Shown here: positions 17,077 to 27,830 of the stretch, piece by piece | Layout: every line of letters starts with the position of its first letter | Position numbering within the stretch: position 1 is the stretch's first letter | DNA from: Geobacter sp. FeAm09 | GTDB lineage: Bacteria; Desulfobacterota; Desulfuromonadia; Geobacterales; Pseudopelobacteraceae | NCBI RefSeq assembly: GCF_008330225.1 | Contig: NZ_CP042466.1 | Span: forward strand, 186,001-250,000 | DNA: 64,000 bases | Direction of reading: 5' to 3' | Program-made: the position numbers and the translations under genes | Notes under the pieces: model-generated | What the model was told of the DNA's origin: nothing | The model's input: only the letters and a program-made list of their open reading frames with translations | Database searches by the model: none

Positions 17077-18057
17077 ATGATTCATTCGCAGGTCATCGGC
17101 AGCGGAGCGTATTCACCGGAACGGGTGGTCAAAAACGAGTTTTTCGAAGATCTGGTGGCGAACGCCGACGAATGGGTGTTTTCCCGCACCGGCATCCGCG
17201 AGCGCCGGTTTGCCCGGGAGGACCAGGCGACCTCCGACCTGGCGACCATTGCCGCAAAGCAGGCCCTGGAGGCGGCCGGCATCGACGCCTCCGAGATCGA
17301 CTGCCTTGTGGTGGGTACCTCGACGCCGGACATGATCCTGCCGGCAACGGCCTGCATCGTCCAGCACAACATCGGCGCCGCCAACGCCTTCGCCTTTGAC
17401 GTCAATTCGGTGTGCAGCAGTTTCGTCTATGCCATGGAAGTGGCCGACAACTTCATCAAATGCGGCAAGTACAAGACGGTGATGGCCATCGGCGCGGACA
17501 CCTACTCCAAGATCCTCGATTTCGAGGACAAGTCCACCTGCCCGCTGTTCGGCGATGGCGCCGGGGCGGCGATCCTGAGGGCCACCGAGGAGGACAGGGG
17601 GGTGCTCTGCACCTACATGCGCAGCGACGGCAGCGGCTGGCCGCTGATCCAGGTACCCTCCTCCGGGTCGCGCAAGCCGGTCACCGCCGAAACCATCGCC
17701 GCCCGCGAGAATACCTTCAAGATGGCCGGCAAACAGGTCTATATCTTCGCCACCGAGGTGATCCCCGAGATCATCGTGGAGATCTGCCGGAAAGGGGGCA
17801 TCCAGACCTCGGATCTGGACTATATCATCCCGCATCAGGCCAACGTGCGCATGATCGACTTCATCGCCAAGAAGTTCGGCTATCCCAAGGAACGCTTTCT
17901 CCTGAACCTGGACCGGTGCGGCAACACCTCGGCCGCCTCGGTGGCCCTGGTGCTCGACGAAAACCTGCGTAACGGCACCATCAAACCGGGCAACCTGGTC
18001 CTGACCATGGGCTTTGGCGGCGGCCTCTCCTGGGGCGGGCTGCTGATCAGGTTCTGA
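17077..18057 (+). CDS. fabH: 3-oxoacyl-[acyl-carrier-protein] synthase III
   Basis: A 326-residue thiolase-fold condensing enzyme that joins acetyl-CoA or another acyl-CoA with malonyl-ACP to begin fatty-acid synthesis. The catalytic triad is present: cysteine in VNSVCSSF, histidine in PHQANVRM, and asparagine in GNTSAASVAL. The C-terminal GFGGGLSWGG is typical. The ATG at 17077 begins MIHSQVIGSGAYSPERVV and follows a GGGG-containing leader; the frame stays open 26 codons further upstream without similarity. It stands alone rather than in a plsX-fabH-fabD cluster, so it may be an accessory KASIII with its own starter-unit preference. Confidence 0.88.
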   Translation: MIHSQVIGSGAYSPERVVKNEFFEDLVANADEWVFSRTGIRERRFAREDQATSDLATIAAKQALEAAGIDASEIDCLVVGTSTPDMILPATACIVQHNIGAANAFAFDVNSVCSSFVYAMEVADNFIKCGKYKTVMAIGADTYSKILDFEDKSTCPLFGDGAGAAILRATEEDRGVLCTYMRSDGSGWPLIQVPSSGSRKPVTAETIAARENTFKMAGKQVYIFATEVIPEIIVEICRKGGIQTSDLDYIIPHQANVRMIDFIAKKFGYPKERFLLNLDRCGNTSAASVALVLDENLRNGTIKPGNLVLTMGFGGGLSWGGLLIRF

Positions 18058-18095
18058 TGCCGGCCAGACAGGCCCTCTGACGCCATCCGCACCGG

Positions 18096-18131
18096 GCAAG
18101 GCCACCATCGTTATGGTGGCTTTGCTTTTTT
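18096..18131 (+). terminator. Rho-independent terminator after fabH-like gene
   Basis: A 13-base stem GCAAGGCCACCAT / ATGGTGGCTTTGC (18096-18108 with 18113-18125, one mismatch), 4-base loop CGTT, then a run of six T. It separates the fabH-like gene from the sigma-factor operon. Confidence 0.88.
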
Positions 18132-18142
18132 ACCCCCCATGG

Positions 18143-18171
18143 TGTAACCTTCTGGGTGCCCCCGTCGTCTA
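18143..18171 (+). promoter_or_regulatory. ECF-sigma-type promoter, probably autoregulatory
   Basis: TGTAACC (18143-18149) and CGTCTA (18166-18171) are separated by 16 bases, the AAC...CGTC layout typical of ECF-sigma-dependent promoters. The ECF sigma gene starts about 70 bases downstream of the predicted start, so self-activation is likely. Confidence 0.6.
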
Positions 18172-18246
18172 ATATGCAGAAAAAGCGCATGGACGGACAG
18201 GGATGACGCCAGGGGGACGCCCCCGTACACCCTCTCACCACGCGCC

Positions 18247-18834
18247 ATGACCAGGGATATTTCAACGATTGTGACCAGTGTGCCAGAGCAGACTTCCGAC
18301 GAAAGCCTGATCAGCGCTACCCTTGCGGGTGACGATGGGGCCTACGCACGGCTGGTAACCCGCTACAAGCGGCGCATCTTCGCCCTGACCGCGCGTTTTG
18401 CCCGCGACAGCGACGAGCTCGAGGACATTTGCCAGGAGGTATTCATCAAGGCCTTTGAAAACCTGGCGTCATTCCGGCATGATGCCCCCTTTGAGCACTG
18501 GCTGACGCGCATTGCCGTGCGGGCGAGCCACGATGCGCTCCGCCGGCGGCGGCGTGAAAAGGGGCAAAGCGGTTTTGACGACTATGTTTTCGAGGTGCGG
18601 GACTCCGCCGAGGAGGCGCACCGGGAGGCGCGCGAAGCCCGTGAAGTGCTGAAGTGGGCGTTTACGCGCCTCAAGGCGGACGAGCGGATCGTCATTACCC
18701 TGCTGGAACTGGAGGGGCATTCGGTACGGGAGATTTCGGCATTGACCGGGTGGAGCGAGACAAACGTGAAGGTTCGTGCCCATCGGGCGCGTCAGGTGTT
18801 GAAGCGGGTACTGGAGGAGAGCGATGAACGATAA
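18247..18834 (+). CDS. ECF-family RNA polymerase sigma factor
   Basis: A 195-residue sigma-70-family regulator of the ECF class. Region 2 covers about residues 30-100, with LVTRYKRRIFALTARFARD and the core-binding ELEDICQEVFIKAFENL. Region 4 covers about 135-190, with a helix-turn-helix in LLELEGHSVREISALTGWSE. The next two genes, a small membrane protein overlapping by 11 bases and a Spy/CnrX-like periplasmic protein, suggest an envelope- or metal-stress sensing cassette. No clear ribosome site precedes the ATG at 18247; an internal GTG at 18270 is an alternative start. Confidence 0.88.
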   Translation: MTRDISTIVTSVPEQTSDESLISATLAGDDGAYARLVTRYKRRIFALTARFARDSDELEDICQEVFIKAFENLASFRHDAPFEHWLTRIAVRASHDALRRRRREKGQSGFDDYVFEVRDSAEEAHREAREAREVLKWAFTRLKADERIVITLLELEGHSVREISALTGWSETNVKVRAHRARQVLKRVLEESDER

Positions 18835-19129
18835 CGCGGATGAAAGATTGGACCGGCTTTTTGCGGCGACGCGTACCGTACCGGTGGACACCTCCGCCCT
18901 GGAGGAGCATTTTGAAACCAGGCTGATGGCCAGGCTGGCGGAACGGCGCAGGAACGCCATCCCGTGGTATGTCATGATGTGGCGCATGGTGCCGCTGTTT
19001 GCCGTCCTGGTGGCCGTCATCGCGGTGTACGGCACCAGTTTCAGTTCGTCGCCTTCCGATGACCTGTTTGCCGCCATCAGCACCGGTCAGGAAGAGTATC
19101 TGGCGCAGAACATCCTGACGGGGGAATGA
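18824..19129 (+). CDS. Small single-pass membrane protein, candidate anti-sigma factor
   Basis: A 101-residue protein with a cytoplasmic-looking N-terminal half (residues 1-50), one membrane segment at about 53-70, and a short outer tail. No zinc-binding HxxxCxxC anti-sigma motif is present. It overlaps the end of the ECF sigma gene by 11 bases and is followed one base after its stop by a periplasmic Spy-like gene. By position it is the likely anti-sigma factor, comparable to CnrY, but homology is not evident by eye. Confidence 0.65.
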   Translation: MNDNADERLDRLFAATRTVPVDTSALEEHFETRLMARLAERRRNAIPWYVMMWRMVPLFAVLVAVIAVYGTSFSSSPSDDLFAAISTGQEEYLAQNILTGE

Positions 19130-19130
19130 T

Positions 19131-19529
19131 ATGAAGAACTTCAAGGCGATAGCGGGAATCCTGCTGGTGTTCCTCATGGGCGCCGCAGGCGGGGCCTTGG
19201 TAACCCACATGGTCCAGAAGGCCCATTTTGAGCAGTCCATCCTTGCCAATCGCAAGATGAGGGAAGAGGTGATCGTCGAGCGGCTCACCAGGGAGCTCGG
19301 CCTGGACGGCAGCCAACAGGAGCAGGTCAAGGCCATTACCCATGAAACCCATGAAGGGATCGGCAGGCTGAAAAAACAGATCCATCCCCAGATCGAGGCC
19401 CTGCTCGCAACGGGGCAGCAGCGCATGGAAGCGGTGCTGCGGCCGGACCAGCGGGAAAAGTTCAAGAAGCTCGTCGCCGAACGGCGGGCGGACAAACACC
19501 AGAAGGATGATGACCGGGGCCGCAAGTGA
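19131..19529 (+). CDS. Periplasmic Spy/CnrX-like protein (heavy-metal resistance family)
   Basis: A 132-residue protein with one N-terminal membrane anchor (about residues 6-25) and a helical periplasmic domain. The pattern RELGLDGSQQEQVKAITHE...LLATGQQRMEAVLRPDQREKFKKLV is the two-hairpin arrangement of the Spy/CpxP/CnrX (metal_resist) group. Histidines at about 70, 73 and 85 could bind metal. It is third in the ECF sigma operon and is probably the sensor or chaperone that controls it. It ends in a highly charged tail and faces the convergent methyltransferase gene only seven bases away. Confidence 0.72.
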   Translation: MKNFKAIAGILLVFLMGAAGGALVTHMVQKAHFEQSILANRKMREEVIVERLTRELGLDGSQQEQVKAITHETHEGIGRLKKQIHPQIEALLATGQQRMEAVLRPDQREKFKKLVAERRADKHQKDDDRGRK

Positions 19530-19536
19530 GACGACG

Positions 19537-20586
19537 CTAGCGCTTCACCCCCCCAACCCCTGCGCCGGCCACGATGGGGGCGAGCCCGGCAGAAGTTAAC
19601 AATGCCTGCACCTCATGGTGCGGGCATTGCTGTTTCCACCCCCCGTGGAAGCTGTCGGCCGCCAGCAGGATTCCACTCGGCCCGAGGAGCGCCACCAGAT
19701 TTTCCACAACCCGCCTGACGTCACCCCGTTTGTTGATGATTGGCCCCCCCAGAAGTCCGTTGCAGAGGATCAGTCCGAAGGGGCGCTGCTCTCCGGACAT
19801 GGCCAGGAGGTCGGCCTGCCGGAAGGAAATGGCCCGCTCCGCGCCGGCGGCGAATACCGGCGCCACCCACTCCCTGAAGGCTGCCTGCCGCGCCGGGTCG
19901 TGGGGAAAGGTGGCATGGGCCGCCGCCCACACCTCCAGCGGATCGATCGTCCAGCCCTCGATCTGGAAATTCCCAGGTGGTATGCCATGTGCGAGCAGCA
20001 GGCGCGCCAGGCCATAGGTCGCGGCGCCGTCTCCGCAGGCGGCATCCAGGCAGCGCAGCGGTTGTCCCGTTGCCGTGCGTTGTTCCAGCCACAGCCGGAT
20101 GCTCTCGGTCTGGTGCGGATAACGGTCCATGGCCCCGCCGTAGAACCGTTTCGGCATGCCGGACCAGAAGAGATAGCACCGGCGCGCCTCCCCATCGGCT
20201 AGCAGCCGGTGCAGCAGACGCGCCGGGGTCGTGCAGGCGGACAGGGCCGGCGGCAGGGCCGCCGCCACGCCGGCCCAACTGGCCGCGTCGCCGAAGGCCC
20301 CGGCCGTAGCCGCCGGGCACGTGAGGGCTGCCCGCTGGAAGCGGTTGAATACCGGCCGCACCTCGGCCAGGGGGAACCAGAGCTCGCTCTGGTAATGGGT
20401 CTCAGGGGTCGGGCAGAGGCCGGGGGCGGGCCAGGGGGGTGGACAAAAGGCGGCACAGGCGGCTGACATGCGCCTGAGCCGTTCAAGATCGGCTTGGAAT
20501 GGGGCAACGTCCAGCCGGGACGGGATGAGTTCTTCGAGACGGCACTCCGCATCCCCGGGGGCGAGGGACGGGGTGAAGCGGATCAT
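19537..20586 (-). CDS. Class I SAM-dependent methyltransferase, CheR-like
   Basis: A 349-residue protein. The first 170 residues are not recognisable. The second half contains the SAM-binding motif I CLDAACGDGAATYGLARLL (about 179-197) and, later, FGLILCNGLLGGPIIN and LLGPSGILLAADSFHGG, as in CheR-type methyltransferases. The start codon overlaps the mqnE stop in an ATGA, so the two are translationally coupled. This suggests a link to the futalosine menaquinone pathway, but none of the known steps of that pathway needs such an enzyme at this point. Substrate unknown. Confidence 0.7.
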   Translation of the reverse strand: MIRFTPSLAPGDAECRLEELIPSRLDVAPFQADLERLRRMSAACAAFCPPPWPAPGLCPTPETHYQSELWFPLAEVRPVFNRFQRAALTCPAATAGAFGDAASWAGVAAALPPALSACTTPARLLHRLLADGEARRCYLFWSGMPKRFYGGAMDRYPHQTESIRLWLEQRTATGQPLRCLDAACGDGAATYGLARLLLAHGIPPGNFQIEGWTIDPLEVWAAAHATFPHDPARQAAFREWVAPVFAAGAERAISFRQADLLAMSGEQRPFGLILCNGLLGGPIINKRGDVRRVVENLVALLGPSGILLAADSFHGGWKQQCPHHEVQALLTSAGLAPIVAGAGVGGVKR

Positions 20587-21665
20587 GGGAAGCTGGCGAT
20601 GGGCCGGTAGAGGGTATCCCGCTCCACGGGGGTCCGGCCGGCCTTGCCGATCATGCGGATGATCCCCTCCTTGGTCAGGGCCTGGGGGCTCCGGGCCCCG
20701 GCGTCGTGGCCGATCTTTTCCTCCACCACGGTGCCGTCCAGGTCGTTGACCCCGAAGGCCAGCGCCACCTGGGCGATCTTTTCCCCCAGCATGACCCAGT
20801 AGGCCTTGATATGGTTGAAGTTGTCCAGGAAGATGCGGGCAACGGCCAGGGTTTTCAGATCGTCCAGGCCCGAGGTCCCCTTGATGTCCAGTTTCAGGTC
20901 CGAGTTCTCCGGCTGGAAGGCCAGGGGGATGAAGGCCTGGAAGCCGCCGGTGCGGTCCTGCAGGTCCCGCAGCAGCTCCATGTGCCTGACCCGGTCGGCC
21001 GGGCTTTCCACGTGGCCGTAGAGCATGGTGGCGTTGGTCTTCAGCCCGGCCTGGTGGGCCAGGCGGATAATCTCCAGCCAGCGGGCCCCGGAGATCTTCT
21101 CCGGGCAGATCCTGTGGCGCACCTCCTCCACCAGGATCTCGGCGCCGCCCCCCGGCATGGAGCCGAGCCCGGCAGCCTTGAGCCGTTCGAAGACCTGTTC
21201 GATGGCCAGCCCGGAGATGCGCCCGAAATAGTCGATCTCCACGGCGGTAAAGGCCTTGATGTGCAGGCTTGGCGCGGTCTGGCGGATGGCGGTCAGGACG
21301 CGTTCGTAGTGCTCGAAGGGGAGGTCGGGGTGGAGCCCGCCGACGATATGCACCTCGGTGGCGCCCTCCTCTTCGGCCTGCCTGGCCTTGCGGCACACGT
21401 CGTCCAGGGCCAGGGTATAGGCACCGTCGTCCCCCGGGGTGCGGGAGAAGGCGCAGAAGGCGCAGCGGTTGACGCAGATGTTGGTCGGGTTGATGTGGCG
21501 GTTGACGTTGAAGAAGACGTTTTTGCCGTTCTTGCGTTCATTGGCCAGGGCCGCCAACTCGCCGATGGCCAAGAGGTCGGTGGAGTTGAACAGGAAGAGC
21601 GCCTCGTCGGCGTCGATGCGCTGGCCGGCGCGGACTTTTGCGGCTATGCTTTCAAAGTTGCTCAT
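20583..21665 (-). CDS. mqnE: Aminodeoxyfutalosine synthase, radical SAM
   Basis: A 360-residue radical SAM enzyme of the futalosine route to menaquinone; it adds the adenosyl radical to 3-[(1-carboxyvinyl)oxy]benzoate to give aminofutalosine. The [4Fe-4S] site is CVNRCAFCAF (CxxxCxxC). HIVGGLHPDLPFEHY and TAVEIDYFGRISG match the MqnE/MqnC/CofH subfamily; the motif set and MLGEKIAQVALAFGVNDLDGTV favour MqnE over MqnC. The ATG at 21665 opens the conserved start. Presence of this gene means the organism uses the futalosine pathway. The other mqn genes are not in the window. Confidence 0.85.
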   Translation of the reverse strand: MSNFESIAAKVRAGQRIDADEALFLFNSTDLLAIGELAALANERKNGKNVFFNVNRHINPTNICVNRCAFCAFSRTPGDDGAYTLALDDVCRKARQAEEEGATEVHIVGGLHPDLPFEHYERVLTAIRQTAPSLHIKAFTAVEIDYFGRISGLAIEQVFERLKAAGLGSMPGGGAEILVEEVRHRICPEKISGARWLEIIRLAHQAGLKTNATMLYGHVESPADRVRHMELLRDLQDRTGGFQAFIPLAFQPENSDLKLDIKGTSGLDDLKTLAVARIFLDNFNHIKAYWVMLGEKIAQVALAFGVNDLDGTVVEEKIGHDAGARSPQALTKEGIIRMIGKAGRTPVERDTLYRPIASFP

Positions 21666-21710
21666 GGGAAAACCTTCGCGTGGGTTACGGGGAGACCGGC
21701 CGGGCCGGCA

Positions 21711-22187
21711 TTATCCCTTGGGTTCCAGGAGTGCCACGGCATGGGCGGAAATCCCCTCGCCGGTTCCGGTGAAGCCGAGCCCCTCCTCGGTGGTGGCCTT
21801 GACATTGACCTGTTCCAGGCCGGCGTGGAGCACGCGGGCGATGTTCTCCCGCATTCCGGGGATGTGGGGTGCCATCTTGGGGCGCTGGGCGATGATAGTG
21901 GCGTCCAGGTTGCCGAGCCGGTAGCCGCGGCGGTCGGCGACCGTCATGACGTGCTCCAGCAGTTTAAGGCTGTCGGCCCCCTCGAAGGCAGGGTCGGTGT
22001 CCGGGAAGTGCTTGCCGATATCACCCTCGCCGATGGCGCCCAGAATGGCGTCGGCAATGGCGTGCAGCAGGACGTCGGCATCGGAATGCCCCAGGAGTCC
22101 CTTTTCCCAGGGGATCTCCACCCCCCCCACGATCAGTTTTCTTCCCTCCACCAGGCGGTGGACGTCGTAGCCGTGCCCTATGCGCAT
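21711..22187 (-). CDS. ispF: 2-C-methyl-D-erythritol 2,4-cyclodiphosphate synthase
   Basis: A 158-residue IspF of the non-mevalonate isoprenoid pathway, converting CDP-ME-2-phosphate to the cyclic diphosphate with release of CMP. The zinc ligands are in GYDVHRL (Asp8, His10) and [11 protein letters not shown] (His42). The CDP-binding tail is [17 protein letters not shown]. The length is standard. The ATG at 22187 begins [10 protein letters not shown]; six extra in-frame codons upstream are not conserved. It could form a unit with mqnE, which begins 45 bases downstream, since both feed quinone synthesis (polyprenyl tail and ring). Confidence 0.95.
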   Translation of the reverse strand: MRIGHGYDVHRLVEGRKLIVGGVEIPWEKGLLGHSDADVLLHAIADAILGAIGEGDIGKHFPDTDPAFEGADSLKLLEHVMTVADRRGYRLGNLDATIIAQRPKMAPHIPGMRENIARVLHAGLEQVNVKATTEEGLGFTGTGEGISAHAVALLEPKG

Positions 22188-22229
22188 ACATCCAAACCTT
22201 TCCACAGCTTATTCTAGAAAAAAACATTT

Positions 22230-22363
22230 GCCACAGAACCACTGAGATAAACATTTCAGTGAGTTAGACAATATTTAGGTCAAATTTTTCTTTACCATTT
22301 AAGGATTTGTGAATATTTGAAAGAACTCTGTGATTTTTCTCTGTGTCTCTGCGTCTCTGTGGC
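22230..22363. repeat. Short inverted-repeat element upstream of ispF
   Basis: An AT-rich 134-base unit bounded by perfect 8-base inverted repeats GCCACAGA (22230-22237) and TCTGTGGC (22356-22363). The right end is a run of CTCTG-type words (CTCTGTGTCTCTGCGTCTCTGTGG). The left end has a partial match to that series. It fills the gap between ispF and gpsA and encodes nothing. It is probably a small non-autonomous repeat. Confidence 0.5.
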
Positions 22364-22381
22364 AGAAGTGCCTTTTTAGGT

Positions 22382-23392
22382 TTATTCAGCCTTCAGATCC
22401 CGCGCCATCAGTTCCGTAACCGCCTGGCGGGCGGGTTTGTCCTCGTGGAGGATCTGGTAGGTCTTCTCGACGATCGGCATCTCCACACCAAGGCGCAGGG
22501 CGAGCTGATGGACCGACTCCGCCGTTTTGACCCCCTCCGCCACCATGCGCATCTCCCCCAGGATATGGGCCAGGCGCATTCCCTGGCCGAGCTTGAAGCC
22601 GACGGTGCGGTTGCGCGAGAGGTCGCCGGTGCAGGTCAGGACCAGGTCGCCCATGCCGGCCAGGCCGGCGAAGGTCGCCGGCTGCGCCCCCATGGCGCGC
22701 CCCAGGCGGTTCATTTCCGCCAGGCCGCGGGTGATCAGGGCTGCCCGGGCGTTATGGCCGAAACCGAGGCCGTCGCAGATGCCGGCGGCGATGGCGATCA
22801 CGTTTTTGACCGCCCCTCCCAGCTCCACGCCGATCACGTCGTTGTTGGTATAGACCCGGAACTGGGGGCTGCTGAAGGCCTCCTGCATGCGCCGGGCGTT
22901 GGCCTCGACGCGGGATGCGGCTACGATCAGCGAAGGGAGTTCCTGGGCCACCTCACGGGCAAAGGTCGGCCCCGACAGGGCCACATAGCCCTCGGCCGCC
23001 TCCGGCGGCAGCAGGTGGCCGCAGATCTGGGAGACGGTCTGGAGCGTCTCCAGTTCGATCCCCTTGGAGGCGTTGGCGATGACGGTCCCCGCCCCGATGG
23101 CGGGGGCGATCTGCTTCAGCACCCCCCGCATGACCTGCACGGGGGTCACCAGCAGGATGATGCCGCGGCCGTCGATGGCCCCGCGGAGATCTCCGGTTGC
23201 CACCAGCCCAGGCTGCAACGGGATGCCGGAAAGATACAGGGAGTTGGTGTGGGCGGTGTTGATCTCCCGGACCAACTCGTCCTCGTAGGCCCACAGGAGG
23301 ACGTCATGACCGTTGGCGACCAGGCGGTTGGCCAGCGCCGTCCCCCAACTCCCCCCGCCGATGACGGCTATCTGTTCGCTCTTACTCTTCAT
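22382..23392 (-). CDS. gpsA: Glycerol-3-phosphate dehydrogenase [NAD(P)+]
   Basis: A 336-residue enzyme that reduces dihydroxyacetone phosphate to sn-glycerol-3-phosphate for phospholipid synthesis. The NAD(P)-binding loop is AVIGGGSWGTALA at residues 9-21. The catalytic lysine region is ASKGIE, and the C-terminal signature is GGAVKNVIAIAAGICDGLGFGHNARAAL. The start overlaps the last 11 bases of the upstream HEAT-like gene, so it is expressed from that gene's transcript. Length and motifs are normal. Confidence 0.95.
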   Translation of the reverse strand: MKSKSEQIAVIGGGSWGTALANRLVANGHDVLLWAYEDELVREINTAHTNSLYLSGIPLQPGLVATGDLRGAIDGRGIILLVTPVQVMRGVLKQIAPAIGAGTVIANASKGIELETLQTVSQICGHLLPPEAAEGYVALSGPTFAREVAQELPSLIVAASRVEANARRMQEAFSSPQFRVYTNNDVIGVELGGAVKNVIAIAAGICDGLGFGHNARAALITRGLAEMNRLGRAMGAQPATFAGLAGMGDLVLTCTGDLSRNRTVGFKLGQGMRLAHILGEMRMVAEGVKTAESVHQLALRLGVEMPIVEKTYQILHEDKPARQAVTELMARDLKAE

Positions 23393-24965
23393 CGTTGTTA
23401 TAACCTTCCTCCAGTCGCAGGTCGTACCCTTCGGCCAGGGCCTGGCGGGCGGTGTCCACGCTGTCCAGCACCAGGCGCCGGATAAAGGGGTGGCGGCTCT
23501 CGGGCAGGAAGCCTCCCACTAGGCTTAAGGCCGTGGCCAGGGTGCGTTGGACCGCATCGTCCCCGCTGCCGGTCTGTTGCATGTAATCGGCGGTCAAGAG
23601 CAGCCGCTTGATGATCTCGGCCCGGCGCGGGATGATCATCTCGTCGCAGAACAGGTTGATCTCGGCCTCCAGCGCCTCCGCCGTCACCCCATCCACGCCG
23701 TCCTTCTCCTCCAGGGCCATGAAGCGTTCGGCGGCGTCGTAGACGGCCGGTTCGGACAGGATCCATCCCTCCAGGCTCGGGTCGTCCAGCAGTTCGTTGC
23801 TGGTCATGACGTAGCCGGGGATCTTCTCGACGATGCCGTCCAGGTGGTTCAGGCTGAAACGGGGGATGTAGGCCTCGGGCTTGAGGGAATCGGGCCGAAA
23901 CAGGCGCATGTCCACGTAAAAGTCGGGCGGCAGGTAGAAGCCCTGCTCGCGGCTGCGGTGGAGGGCTTCCCGCAGGGAGGCCAGGGCATAGGCGGGTGCG
24001 ACCGGGAGCAGCATCTCGCCGTTGATCAGGTCCTTGAGGACGAGGTTGTATTCCTTCTCGTCCCGCATGCGGTAGCTGACCGCATTCAGAAGCCCGTCGG
24101 ACTCTCCCGTCAGGAGCAGCAGGGCGGCAAAGGCGGAATCGTCCAGCTTCCAGGCGAACCAGAGGGAACGGGCGCCATAGAAGTCGATGGGGCCGGCCTG
24201 CACCTCGTGGAACGGGAGCGGCGCGGGGAATGACTGGGGGAGTTCCGTCGGTTCCCTGATGCCCATGAAGGAGAGTCGCCGGATGCTGCGCCGGATCAGG
24301 TCGGCTGCAGCGCCCTCGTGGCGCCGCTCGGCCCTGGTCAGCACGTCCAGCGCGCAGCCGCTCTTGATCCGACCCAGGGCCAGGATGGCCTCTTTGACGA
24401 TCTCGGGCCGCTCGAAGGAGAGCAGGATCTCCAGAAGCGCCACGGCGTCGGGAGAATCGAGTTCGGACAGCCGGTGGATCATCCGCTCGCGAAATTCGTC
24501 GGCGACGTCCAGAAAATTGTCGATGAAGCGCACCAGGCCCCGTTCGCCGTCCTTGAGGCAGTCGTCGATGAACCCGTCCAGGGATGCGGCGCCGTATCCG
24601 GTCAGGGAGGCGAAGGGGGGGGCGGTTACGTCGATGCCGCTGTCGTGCAGGAGGTCCAGGAGGGCCAGCTTGCCGTCCTCTTCCAAATCCTTGCGCTGGA
24701 TGGTGATCTGGATCAATTGGTCCATCCAGGCCGATGCGTCGAAAAAGTCCAGCATGCAGGTGTAGCGGTAGATGGCGGTGCCGTTGTGTTCCTGCCACAG
24801 CTTGCGGACCAGCGGGTTGAGTGCGCGTTTGCCCGATTTCTGCAGGCGCCGGCCGATGCGCTCCATCTGGTCGCCGGTCAGGTCGTCCCGTTTGAGGAAA
24901 TCCAGAAGACGCATGATGCGCCGCCGTTCCCGCAGGGATCTGTCAATTTTCAAAGCTCTGGTCAT
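23382..24965 (-). CDS. HEAT-repeat-like conserved protein of unknown function
   Basis: A 527-residue soluble, leucine- and acid-rich helical protein. The first 240 residues contain several HEAT-like helix pairs, for example SPDAVALLEILLSFERPEIVKEAILALGRI. The C-terminal half is not recognisable. There is no signal peptide, membrane segment or catalytic motif. The ATG at 24965 was chosen because the residues before it are read from a repeat-like element; the ribosome site is weak. It ends inside gpsA's start, so the two genes form a unit. HEAT folds usually mediate protein contacts. I cannot assign a function. Confidence 0.65.
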   Translation of the reverse strand: MTRALKIDRSLRERRRIMRLLDFLKRDDLTGDQMERIGRRLQKSGKRALNPLVRKLWQEHNGTAIYRYTCMLDFFDASAWMDQLIQITIQRKDLEEDGKLALLDLLHDSGIDVTAPPFASLTGYGAASLDGFIDDCLKDGERGLVRFIDNFLDVADEFRERMIHRLSELDSPDAVALLEILLSFERPEIVKEAILALGRIKSGCALDVLTRAERRHEGAAADLIRRSIRRLSFMGIREPTELPQSFPAPLPFHEVQAGPIDFYGARSLWFAWKLDDSAFAALLLLTGESDGLLNAVSYRMRDEKEYNLVLKDLINGEMLLPVAPAYALASLREALHRSREQGFYLPPDFYVDMRLFRPDSLKPEAYIPRFSLNHLDGIVEKIPGYVMTSNELLDDPSLEGWILSEPAVYDAAERFMALEEKDGVDGVTAEALEAEINLFCDEMIIPRRAEIIKRLLLTADYMQQTGSGDDAVQRTLATALSLVGGFLPESRHPFIRRLVLDSVDTARQALAEGYDLRLEEGYNNDEE

Positions 24966-24978
24966 AATGATCTTTTTT

Positions 24979-25090
24979 ACCACGGAGGACACGGAGGGAC
25001 AATCTGGGGAAAGCAAAAAAAGAAGAAAGGTTCTTATTTTTTTGTTAACGCTCTTTGCACTCCTCCGTGTACCTCTGTGTCCTCAATGGT
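24979..25090. repeat. Short inverted-repeat element between gyrA and the HEAT-like gene
   Basis: Ends ACCACGGAGGACACGGAGG (24979-24997) and the complement of 25072-25090 (ACCATTGAGGACACAGAGG) match at 16 of 19 positions. The right arm repeats the GGTACACGGAGG word once more. The core is A/T-rich (AAAAAAAGAAGAAAGG, TATTTTTTTGTTAAC). The element begins 14 bases upstream of the HEAT-like gene's start codon and so forms part of its leader. Confidence 0.55.
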
Positions 25091-25114
25091 GAATGCTTTT
25101 CAGCTTTTCAGCCG

Positions 25115-27675
<2,561 letters not shown>

Positions 27676-27830
27676 CGATTCCTCTTTCAGTGGCTTCTGT
27701 TCCGGCGGTCCGGCGCTTTCCGCCGTGGGTGCCGCTTTTTCGACCAACGGCGAATCCTATCACATTATTCGCGATTTGTCTCTAGTTCATGATGCGGGGG
27801 GCGTGGGGGGATTTTTGCGGAGGGGAGGGA

